Positions 29,191 to 38,500 of a DNA stretch of 64,000 nucleotides are shown piece by piece (position 1 is the stretch's first letter; every line of letters starts with the position of its first letter). Position numbers and translations under genes: made by a program. The stretch is from Mesorhizobium sp. J8. GTDB taxonomy: Bacteria; Pseudomonadota; Alphaproteobacteria; Rhizobiales; Rhizobiaceae. The notes under the pieces are model-generated. The model was not told the DNA's origin, made no database searches, and worked only from the letters and a program-made list of their open reading frames with translations. The stretch lies in the NCBI RefSeq assembly GCF_016591715.1, contig NZ_AP024109.1, forward strand, positions 5,642,001 through 5,706,000, given 5' to 3'.

Positions 29191-29517
29191 TCAGGGGCTT
29201 GGGGCGAATTCCGCGCCGCGGCGCCTGCGCCGGTAGCCGATGGCATAGAGCAGGAAGGCGAGCACCGCGAACACCGCGAAACCAGGTTGCGCGAGCACCC
29301 AGGCGACGGCGCCGTCCCAGACCAGCGGGCTTGCCTTGGCGCGCACGAAAGTCTCGAAGGCCGCGCGGGTATCGGGTGAGACCGCCAGCCAGCTTGCGTT
29401 GAGCGGCGTCAGCACCAGCGAGGAGGCGGCGACCGAGCGTGTCGTGTCGATCACCGCCATGATGACGGCAATCGACAGCGCAACCATGGCTGCCAGCCGA
29501 AAGATGAAACGCAACAT
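29191..29517 (-). CDS. Small two-helix membrane protein
   Basis: A 108-aa protein: a first membrane helix at residues 3-22 (FIFRLAAMVALSIAVIMAVI), a periplasmic loop of about 50 residues with SWLAVSPDTRAAFETFV, and a second helix near residues 78-93, then a basic tail YRRRRRGAEF. ATG 29517 follows GGGGAGAG, a good ribosome site. I recall similar rhizobial hypothetical proteins with this topology but no function. It starts 84 bases after the next membrane gene and may be cotranscribed with it. Confidence 0.7.
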   Translation of the reverse strand: MLRFIFRLAAMVALSIAVIMAVIDTTRSVAASSLVLTPLNASWLAVSPDTRAAFETFVRAKASPLVWDGAVAWVLAQPGFAVFAVLAFLLYAIGYRRRRRGAEFAPSP

Positions 29518-29600
29518 CGACGCTCTCCCCGGGAACGCTCCGTCTACCCCGCAACCGACATAGAGCGTGCGTGGTTCCCGCGCAATCGCGGCCGGCGAAA

Positions 29601-30296
29601 TTAACGAACCCGCGCCGGCCTGCGCCGGTTCACCGGCCAGATGGCGAAAATGCCGCCGGCGATCGCGCCGACGATCAGCCCGCCAAGGCCGACGAAAGCC
29701 GCGAAAAATCCGCAGGCGCCCTCGAAACAGCTCATATGCGTCAAGTCGGCGATCAGCGAACCGGCGAAGAACCCGCCGAATGCGCCGACCGCGCCACCAA
29801 GGATGATGCCGAGCAGCGCGGCAAGGATCGAGACGAAGACTGGCGGCCGCTCGGTCTCCGGATTGGCATAGACGGTCTCGGACCCCGCGCCGTTGCGCAG
29901 AAGATAGATGCAGAGCAGGCCGATGGCGATCTCGGTCACGGTGAAGCCCAGCGCCTCGACCGAGAAGACGAAGGCATAGGACACATAGGCCTGGCGCAGG
30001 ATGAGCCAGACGATGATGGCGGCCTGCCAGATCGTGTAATGCCGCGGGAAGCGGGCCGAGCGGTTGAAGGCAAGGCCAAGCAGGTACAATCCCCACAGGA
30101 TGGTGATCACGCCGCCGGTCAAGCCGCCATAGACGAGCAGGAACGCATTTTCCGGCAGGCTGAAATCGCCGATCAGCCGCCAGTTCGCGATCAGGCCGTA
30201 GGCCGACAGCCCCATGACGATGACGAGCCAGGCCACCGGGATGAAGGAAAGCCCGCTATCCGGCCGCCCCGCGGGCTGCTGGTCGATCGACGCCAT
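29601..30296 (-). CDS. Polytopic membrane protein of unknown function
   Basis: A 231-aa protein. Four hydrophobic helices fill residues about 20-140 (for example FIPVAWLVIVMGLSAYGLIA and TEIAIGLLCIYLLRNG), followed after a short loop by two Gly/Ala-rich helices at about 155-175 and 195-222 (LGIILGGAVGAFGGFFAG and VGLGGLIVGAIAGGIFAIW). The first half resembles DUF2569-type membrane proteins in layout; this is a weak resemblance. Both cysteines lie in the loop MSCFEGACGFF. Same strand as the 108-aa membrane protein. Confidence 0.72.
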   Translation of the reverse strand: MASIDQQPAGRPDSGLSFIPVAWLVIVMGLSAYGLIANWRLIGDFSLPENAFLLVYGGLTGGVITILWGLYLLGLAFNRSARFPRHYTIWQAAIIVWLILRQAYVSYAFVFSVEALGFTVTEIAIGLLCIYLLRNGAGSETVYANPETERPPVFVSILAALLGIILGGAVGAFGGFFAGSLIADLTHMSCFEGACGFFAAFVGLGGLIVGAIAGGIFAIWPVNRRRPARVR

Positions 30297-30755
30297 GTCA
30301 GGACGATGCCCCTCGCCCAGGCAATTCCAGGAAAAGCATATCGCGGCTTTCCGTCAGGAACTGCAAAAATTGAACCGGAGGGAAAGCTCGCAACCGTCCC
30401 GACCCGGATTGCATTAAATAAACAGTTCGGGCAGTCGACAGCCGCGCGGAACCGAAGTCAAGCGCAGCCAGCCAGAGGCGGCTTACCTGTGCACATCATT
30501 CGAACGCTTCGGCCCTTCCCAGGCCCACGGCTCCGCCCTTTCCGCGGCGAAAGCCTTTGCAATACCATCCATTATGGCTTGGCATTCGCTTTCGGATCGA
30601 CTAGATGAGCCCCGCGCCTGTTTGCCTAGACGGCTATCGGCGCGGGAAGGGGTTGCCTGCCGGTTGAAGGCACACCACATATCCGTCGAGGACTTCCCAT
30701 GGGAGCATCTCCCCAACCCGCGCGGCGAAACCGGCCGGCGCGAGATGTCAAGGAC
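30297..30755. other. Intergenic region upstream of tRNA-Ser
   Basis: A 459-base gap. A diverged type B repeat occupies 30321-30364 (GCAATTCCAGGAAAAGC to CAGGAACTGC). The rest has no gene I can support; short frames on both strands are not protein-like. The tRNA promoter should lie in the last 100 bases. Confidence 0.55.
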
Positions 30756-30845
30756 GGAGAGGTGGCCGAGTGGTTGAAGGCGCACGCCTGGAAAGTGTGT
30801 TTACGGGAAACCGTAACGCGGGTTCGAATCCCGCTCTCTCCGCCA
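30756..30845 (+). tRNA. tRNA-Ser (anticodon GGA)
   Basis: A 90-nt class II tRNA including an encoded CCA. Acceptor stem GGAGAGG pairs with TCTCTCC (last pair G-T); discriminator G; the loop CTGGAAA has anticodon GGA at 30790-30792; the long variable arm TTACGGGAAACCGTAA identifies serine; the T-arm GCGGGTTCGAATCCCGC is perfect. Confidence 0.97.
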
Positions 30846-31057
30846 GCTCATTCACCTAAAAACCGTTTATTTTCAAAAATTCGTTGCTGCCGGCGCGGCC
30901 CAGTCCGAATGGTGCGCCAATTTCCCTGTATTTTCAGACGGTTGTATGATCAAGGATCTGCCTGGTCCATATCTCGGCGATGCCGTGAAAGCGAAGTATC
31001 CGCTTCTGTTTGCCGAAGCCGCTGTCGATCGCCTGCGTTGCAGGCATCGACAACATC

Positions 31058-32050
31058 TTATTGGGCAGGCAGTCGACGGAACGCGCCTGGCGGCCGGCCG
31101 ACAATTTTCGAGAAGGCCTTGTTGAAGTGCACCTGGTCGGCAAATCCGCATTCGGCGGCTATTTGCATGATGGGCATCGATGTATTCGCCAGCAGGTAGC
31201 GAGCGCGCTGGATACGGCTGTCCATCAAATATTGATACGGCGTCTTGCCGGTAGCCTTTTTGAAAAGGCGAGCGAAATGATCCGGCGAAAAACCGCTCCT
31301 TTCAGCCAAATCAGCCAAGGAAAGCTTCTGGCTCATTCTGGCTTCTATCACTTCGTGAACGGAGGCGAGCTGCTTACTATCAAATTCTCCGGTCGGATAT
31401 TCTGCCGTATTGGCCGGATGTAGATTGGAATACCTGCGCAGAATTCGGCCCGCCGCGACCCGCGCCAGATGCTCCACATAGGAGTACGGCCCCTCGGCGT
31501 CGAACTCCAGCGCCTCGCTGATCTCGGTGACCAACTGCTCAAGCAAGGGGTCGGTCAAGGCCAACCTGCTGAAGATTTCGATTGGCCGGGTTTCGCCAAG
31601 ATCGGCAGCGATTTCGGCCAGAAGGGTGGCGTGCAGATAAAGATGTGTCGTGTGGACGCACCTGTCCCATTTCAGCCGGATCGGCTGGCCGGGCGTCACG
31701 ATGTCCAAATGTCCGGGGCGGGTGTTCGCACGGTGCTCTTGCCCCTCGATGTTGGCGACGATTTTGGCGGAACCGGACCTCGTCAACCTGATGAGAAGGT
31801 GCGGGCTGGCAGGGAAAGTTGCGTCATTGGGATCTTCAATCTGCATCGAAAGATACACTTTTTCCCAATTGCGACCGGCGCTCGTCTGAAGGGTCCGGCA
31901 GGAAGCGAGCGCGCCAAAGCCGTGGATTTCCTTCACCGGAAACTCTTGGGGGGAGGCAGTTTCCGCCGCTTGGCGGGCGGATCGAGCCTCCGTGTGTACG
32001 CTCTCGTACCGAGATTGTACGCGCTCTGGCCAGCTTGTTCGGATGTTCAT
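31058..32050 (-). CDS. AraC family transcriptional regulator
   Basis: A 330-aa regulator. The C-terminal 100 residues hold two helix-turn-helix motifs: SLADLAERSGFSPDHFARLF with KKATGKTPYQYLM, then MPIMQIAAECGFADQVHFNK with FSKIVGRPPGAFRR. The N-terminal part (RTLQTSAGRNWEKVYLSMQI and beyond) resembles the AraC-binding-2 sensor domain, which responds to an unknown small molecule. Start ATG 32050 is tentative; the frame could extend to 32149. The gene is visibly less GC-rich than its surroundings, stands alone next to a tRNA, and has two perfect palindromes upstream, all suggesting acquisition. Confidence 0.87.
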   Translation of the reverse strand: MNIRTSWPERVQSRYESVHTEARSARQAAETASPQEFPVKEIHGFGALASCRTLQTSAGRNWEKVYLSMQIEDPNDATFPASPHLLIRLTRSGSAKIVANIEGQEHRANTRPGHLDIVTPGQPIRLKWDRCVHTTHLYLHATLLAEIAADLGETRPIEIFSRLALTDPLLEQLVTEISEALEFDAEGPYSYVEHLARVAAGRILRRYSNLHPANTAEYPTGEFDSKQLASVHEVIEARMSQKLSLADLAERSGFSPDHFARLFKKATGKTPYQYLMDSRIQRARYLLANTSMPIMQIAAECGFADQVHFNKAFSKIVGRPPGAFRRLPAQ

Positions 32051-32140
32051 CGCAACCACCCGATCGCTTCGCGTATACATCCGAAGCTTTGCTTGGATAC
32101 TTACGATTACTAGGAATAGAGCCGTTCGGCGGAGGACGGC

Positions 32141-32158
32141 ACCTGACAAAAGTCAGGT
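32141..32158. promoter_or_regulatory. Perfect palindrome ACCTGAC-AAAA-GTCAGGT
   Basis: Seven-base arms with a four-base centre. It is one of a pair spaced exactly 22 bp start to start, about two helical turns, 91-130 bases upstream of the AraC gene ATG at 32050. Could be an operator or, if transcribed, a hairpin. Confidence 0.6.
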
Positions 32159-32162
32159 TCGG

Positions 32163-32180
32163 ACATGACGAAAGTCATGT
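32163..32180. promoter_or_regulatory. Perfect palindrome ACATGAC-GAAA-GTCATGT
   Basis: Second member of the pair; shares the TGAC....GTCA core with the site at 32141. As plus-strand RNA it would form a stem capped by a GAAA (GNRA) tetraloop. Confidence 0.6.
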
Positions 32181-32281
32181 TTGTTACCGGCGCTTCTCGA
32201 ATTGCTGCAGCTTCGGATGCCCCCGAGTCCGTCGACCAGGTTGACCTCGGCCTATGTAGGCAGAGGTCCACTGAACGCCAT

Positions 32282-32389
32282 TAGAGCATGATCCCGAAAA
32301 GTGGGAACCGGTTTTCGGAGAAAGATCATGCTCCAACAAAAAGTTAGATCGCGAGGGCGATTCAACGAAACGCCATCACGATCTAGGGC
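32282..32389. repeat. RIME-like repeat, type A
   Basis: Near-identical to the copies at 14927 and 26516: GAGCATGATC, CCGAAAAGTGGGAACCGG, GATCATGCTC, then the AACGAAACGCCATCACGATC arm. Confidence 0.8.
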
Positions 32390-32482
32390 ATGGACCGCAA
32401 TACTTGCGCCAGAAGCGCCAAAACCCTTCTAGCTCCCTGAGCAAACGGATTCTTGATGCGTAGATTTGCTGCCTCGGTGCCC

Positions 32483-32512
32483 CAAAAAAAGGCCGCCCGG
32501 AGGCGGCCTTTC
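32483..32512 (-). terminator. Rho-independent terminator of the giant gene
   Basis: On the minus strand AAAGGCCGCC, four-base loop, GGCGGCCTTT followed by TTTT. Begins about 23 bases after the stop codon. Confidence 0.88.
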
Positions 32513-32534
32513 TCTTGTATGGCCAGCTGCCGAG

Positions 32535-35500
32535 TTATTTGACGTCCGTCTTCGCGGCCGCCTTCTTCATCGGCGTAGCGGCGGCTTCGAGCCCCTTTTC
32601 CTCGGCCATCAGTTCTTCCTTGGTCACCTTCTTGTCGGTGACGGAGATCTGACCGAGCAGGTGGTCGACCACCTTGTCCTCGAAGATCGACGCACGCAGC
32701 GTGCGCAGCGCCTCGGGATTGGAGCTGTAGAAGCCGAGCGCCGCCTGCTGTTGGTTGGCAGGGAGGCGACGCACCTGCTCGAGTACGCCTCGCTGCAGTT
32801 CCTCGTCGGAAACGGAGATGCCCTCCTTCTTGCCGATCTCGACGAGGATCAGGCCGAGGCGTATGCGACGTTCGGCAAGTCGCATGCTGTCGGCACGCGC
32901 TTTCTCCTCGGTCGTGCCCTCGTCGGCGAAGGTGCGCCCTGTCGCCTTGAGATCCCGGTTGACCTGCGCCCAGATCGTGTTGAACTCGGCCTCCACCAGC
33001 TTCGAGGGCACCTCGAATTGGTAGGAAGCGGCGAGTTGGTCAAGCAATTGCTGCTTGACCTTCTGGCGCGCTATCGAGCCGAACTGGTTCTCGATCTGGC
33101 TGCGCACGACTTCGCGCAGGCGCTCCAGCGAGTCCAGGCCGAGCGCCTTGGCGGTCGCGTCGTTGATCTCCAGCTTGCCGGGCTTCGCCACTTCCATGAC
33201 GGTGACGTCGAAGGTCGCTTGCTTACCGGCCAGACTGGCGATCTGGTAGTTCTCCGGGAAGGTGACGGTGATCTTCTTCTGATCGCCTGCCTTGGCGCCG
33301 ATCAGCTGGCCCTCGAAGCCCGGGATGAAATCCTGGGCGCCGAGCACCAGCGGCTGGTTGGCGCCAGTCCCGCCGGAAAAGGCTTCTTCGATCTTGCCGA
33401 CATAGTTGATCGTCACACGGTCGCCTTCGGCGGCCTTGCCGTCGGCAGGCTTGTAGGTGCGAGCCGCTTCGGCGACACGCTTGATCTGCTCATCGATCTC
33501 GGATGCCGGCACGTCATACACCGGGCGCGTTACCTTGATGTTGGCGAAGTCCTTGATGTCGATCGCCGGAACAATCTCGCGGTTCAATTGAGCCGAGCCG
33601 GTACCGGCCGCAAGGGTACTGCCGGCGGCGCCGCAATCCGCGTTGGCGCCGACGCTTCCGGCCGCGGCCTTGGAGGCACCACCAGCCGAACTGCATGCCG
33701 TGTTGGCAAGCTGTTCACCTGAGCCGGCGACAGCTTTGGCGACACCGTCAGTTGGATTGCTGGCCGCGTTGGCGAGCATGCCAGTCGAGCCGGCGCCGGC
33801 GCCAACGGCTGCCTTCTTGGAGGCTCCGCCAGCCGGATTGCCGTCAGCATAGGCAAGCAGGCCATTATAGGCGAGCAAGCCGCCTGAGCCGACTCCGACG
33901 CCTCCGTTCCCACCATTGGAGACGCCGGTTGCATTGGCAAACAGGCCGTTTGAGCCGGCACCGGCGCGATTGGCCATGCTGTTGAGAGCACCGCCAGCCA
34001 AATCGCTGGTCGCGTTGGCAAGCAGACCTTTCGAGTCGGCGCCGCTGCTGCCGGTTGCACCATTGGAGGCACCGCTGGCCGGATTGCCAGCCGCGTTGGC
34101 AAGCAGGCGATTTGAGCCGCTGCCGATGCCATCGTTCGGAGCACCTCCAGTCGCTTTGGCAAGCAGGGGAACTGAACCGGCAGCACCGGTCGCACCGTTG
34201 GAGGCCCCGCCAACCGGATCGCCAGCCGCGTTGGCAAGCAGGCGAGTTGAACGGGCACCGCCGGCCGCACCGTTGGGGATGCTGCTGGTCAGGTCAGCGT
34301 CGACGACGTATCCGCCAGGGCTGCGGCTGTCCGCGAGGACGACCAAACCGTCGAGCGAACTGCCGCAGTGTGGGCCGCCCTGAGCTGAACTGTTGCAATC
34401 GATGCTTCCCAGGACGCTCCCGATGATCCCGCCGCCAGTGCCGCCGCCACCGGTCCCACCGGTGCTGCCACCGGCAGTGCCGCCACTACCAGTGCCGCCT
34501 CCACCAGTGCCGCCTCCGCCAGTGCCGCCTCCGCCAGTGCTCCCGCCGAGGCCTCCGCCGATCGAGCCGATAATTCCGCCGACTATGCTGTTCGCGCTGC
34601 CGATCAAACCGTTCACGGCGCTGGCCAGTGCGCCGACGGCACCGCCGATCGAGCCGACCGCCCCATTTGCGGCATTGGTCAGCGAGCCGACCGTGCCATT
34701 AGCTGTGCTGCCCAGCGAGCCGACTGTGCCACCGAGCGAACCACTGACGCCACTTGCACCGCCGGTCGCGCCGTTCAGGGCATTGCCCAGCGAGCCAATC
34801 GCGCTGCCGAGCGTACCGCCGGCACCACCGGTACCACCAGTACCGCCGGCCGCGCCATTCAAGGCATTGCCCAGCGAACCAATCGCGCTGCCGAGCGTAC
34901 CGCCGGCACCACCGCCACCAGCGCCGCCGGCCGCGCCATTCAGGGCATTGCCAAGCGAACCAATCGCGCTGCCGAGCGTACCGCCGGCACCACCGGTACC
35001 ACCTGCACCGCCGGCCGAGCCGTTCAGGGCATTGCCAAGCGAACCAATCGCGCTGCCGAGCGTACCGCCGGCACCACCGGTACCACCTGCACCGCCGGCC
35101 GAGCCATTCAAGGCATTGCCAAGCGAACCAATCGCGCTGCCGAGCGTACCGCCGGAACCACCGGTACCACCTGCACCGCCGGCCGCGCCATTCAGGGCAT
35201 TGCCCAGCGAGCCAATCGCGCTGCCGAGCACACCGCCGTCACCACCAGTGCCACCAGCGCCACCGATCGCGCCGTTCAGGGCATTGGCGAGTGAGCCGAG
35301 CGTACCGCCGGCATTGCCAGCATCGCCCGTTGCGCCATTCAGGGCGCTGGCCAAGGCGCCAACGGCGCCGCCGAGCGAGCCGCCGATGCCACCGGTACCA
35401 CCGATCGCCCCATTCAAGGTATTGGCGAGTGAGCCGACCGCCCTATTCGCAGCGCCACCAAGCGAACCAACCGTTCCGCTGAGCGAGCCGCCAATGCCAC

Positions 35501-38500
35501 CGGCGCCATTCAAGGCATTGCCCAGGGCGCCGACCGCGTCACTGAGCGTACCTCCGGCACCGCCAGCTCCGCCGATCGCGCCGTTCAGAGCGCTGGCCAG
35601 CGAACCAACGGCGCCATCGGCAAGGCCACCCAGTGAGCCAACCGTGCCACCGAGCGAGCCGCCGATACCACCGGCGTCGCCGAGCGCGCCGTTAAGCGCG
35701 GTGCCCACAGCACCGACCACGCCGCCGAGCGTGCCTTCGGCACCGCCAGCGCTACCGACTGCACCATTTAGGGTGCTACCCAGGGCACCAACGGTACCGC
35801 CAAGCGAACCACCAACGCCACCGGCACCACCGACCGCACCGTTGAGCGCGTTACCCAGAGCGCCGACCGCGCCTCCGAGCGTACCCCCAGCACCTCCAGC
35901 TCCGCCGATCGCACCGTTTACGGCACTGGCCACCGAGCCAACCGCGCCATTGGCAGCGCCACCAAGGGCGCCAACCGCGCCGCCGAGCGTGCCACCGGCA
36001 TCACCGGCTCCGCCGACCGCGCCGTTCAGAGCATTGCCCAAGGCACCAACCGCGCCGCCAAGCGTACCTCCGGCACCGCCAGCTCCGCCGATCGCGCCGT
36101 TGAGCGCAGTGCCCACGGCACCGACCGCGTCACCAAGCGTACCGCTGACACCGCCGGCTCCGCCGACCGCGCCGTTGAGGGCATTACCCAGGGCACCAAC
36201 GGCACCGCCAAGCGTACCTCCGGCACCGCCAGCTCCGCCGATCGCGCCCTTGAGCGCAGTGCCCACGGCACCGACCGCGCCGCCAAGCGTACCGCCGACA
36301 CCACCAGCTCCGCCGACCGCGCCATTCACGGCGCCGGCCAGCGAGCCGATCGCGCCATTCGCGGCACCGCCGAGCGAGCCACCGACTCCACCGGCTCCGC
36401 CGAACGCGCCGTTTAGGGCATTACCCAGGGCGCCAACGGCACCACCGAGCGTGCCGCCGGCACCACCGGCACCGCCGACCGCACCATTCAGGGCGTTGCC
36501 CAGGGCACCAACAGCGCCGCCAAGCGTACCGCCGGCGCCGCCAGCTCCGCCAATCGCGCCATTCACGGCGCTACCCAAAGCGCCAACCGCGCCATTGGCA
36601 GCGCCACCAAGGGCGCCAACCGCGCCGCCGAGCGTACCTCCGGCACCGCCAGCTCCGCCGACCGCACCATTGACGGCGCCGGAGAGCGAGCCGATCGCGC
36701 CATTCGCGGCGCCGCCAAGCGAGCCGACCGTGCCGCCGATGCCACCCGCTCCGCCGACTGCACCGTTCAGCGCAGTACCCAGAGCGCCGACCGCGCCGCC
36801 GAGCGTACCTCCGGCACCGCCAGCTCCGCCGACCGCACCGTTCAGCGCAGTGCCCAGGGCACCAACAGCGCCGCCAAGCGTACCGCCGGCACCTCCGGCA
36901 CCGCCGATCGCGCCATTCACGGCGCTACCTAAAGCGCCAACCGCGCCATTGGCAGCGCCACCAAGGGCGCCAACAGCACCGCCGAGCGTACCTCCAGCAC
37001 CACCAGCACCACCGATCGCACCGTTGAGCGCGGTGCCCAGGGCACCAACGGCACCGCCAAGCGTACCGCCGGCACCACCAACTCCTCCGACCGCCCCATT
37101 CAGGGCGTTGCCAAGGGCGCCAACCGCGCCGCCGAGCGTACCTCCAGCACCACCAGCACCACCGATCGCACCGTTGAGCGCAGTGCCCACGGCACCGACC
37201 GCGCCACCAAGCGTACCGCTGGCACCGCCAGCTCCGCCGACCGCACCATTGACGGCGCTGGCGAGCGAGCCGATCGCGCCATTCGCGGCGCCGCCAAGCG
37301 AGCCGACCGTGCCGCCGATGCCACCCGCTCCGCCGACTGCACCGTTCAGCGCATTACCCAGAGCGCCGACCGCGCCGCCGAGCGTACCTCCGGCACCGCC
37401 AGCTCCGCCGATTGCACCATTCAGGGCATTGCCCAGGGCGCCAACGGCACCACCGAGCGTGCCACCAGCGCCGCCAGCTCCGCCAATCGCGCCATTCACG
37501 GCGCTACCCAAAGCGCCAACCGCGCCATTGGCAGCGCCACCAAGGGCGCCAACCGCGCCGCCGAGCGTGCCACCGGCATCACCGGCTCCGCCGACCGCGC
37601 CGTTCAGGGCATTACCCAAGGCACCAACCGCGCCGCCAAGCGTACCTCCGGCACCGCCAGCTCCGCCGATCGCGCCGTTGAGCGCAGTGCCCACGGCACC
37701 GACCGCGTCACCAAGCGTACCGCTGACACCGCCGGCTCCGCCGACCGCACCGTTGAGGGCATTACCCAGGGCACCAACGGCACCGCCAAGCATACCTCCG
37801 GCACCGCCGGCTCCGCCGATCGCGCCGTTGAGCGCAGTGCCCACGGCACCGACCGCACCACCGAGCGTGCCACCGGCGCCGCCAGCTCCGCCAATCGCGC
37901 CATTCACGGCGCCGGCCAGCGAGCCGATCGCGCCATTCGCGGCACCGCCAAGCGAGCCGACCCTGCCGCCGAGCGAGCCACCGATGCCACCGGCACCGCC
38001 GACCGCACCGTTGAGCGCAGTGCCCAGGGCACCAACAGCGCCGCCGAGCGAACCGCCGATGCCACCGGCACCGCCGACCGCGCCGTTCAGGGCACCACCC
38101 AGGGCGCCAACCGCGCCGCCGAGCGTACCTCCGGCACCGCCGGCGCCACCGACCGCACCGTTGAGCGCAGTGCCCAGGGCACCAACAGCGCCGCCAAGCG
38201 TACCGCCGACACCTCCGGCACCGCCGATCGCGCCATTCAGGGCACTACCCAGAGCGCCAACCGTGCCGCCGAGCGAGCCGCCGATGCCACCGGCACCGCC
38301 GACCGCGCCATTCACAGCGCTACCCAGAGCACCGACCGCGCCGCCAAGCGTCCCGCCGGCACCTCCGGCACCGCCGATCGCGCCATTCAGGGCACTACCC
38401 AAAGCGCCAACCGCGCCATTGGCAGCGCCACCAAGCGAACCAACCGCGCCGCCGAGCGTACCTCCAGCACCACCAGCTCCGCCGATCGCACCATTTACGG

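Larger units (their letters stand above)
32051..32534. other. Gap between AraC gene and the giant gene
   Basis: A 484-base region without a gene. It holds two tandem palindromes (32141-32180), a type A repeat (32282-32389) and the terminator of the giant gene (32483-32512). Confidence 0.7.

Noticed and set aside
30756..30845. Attachment-site duplication of the tRNA-Ser 3' end
   Set aside because: I looked for a second copy of GCGGGTTCGAATCCCGC in the window and noticed none; no integrase gene is present.
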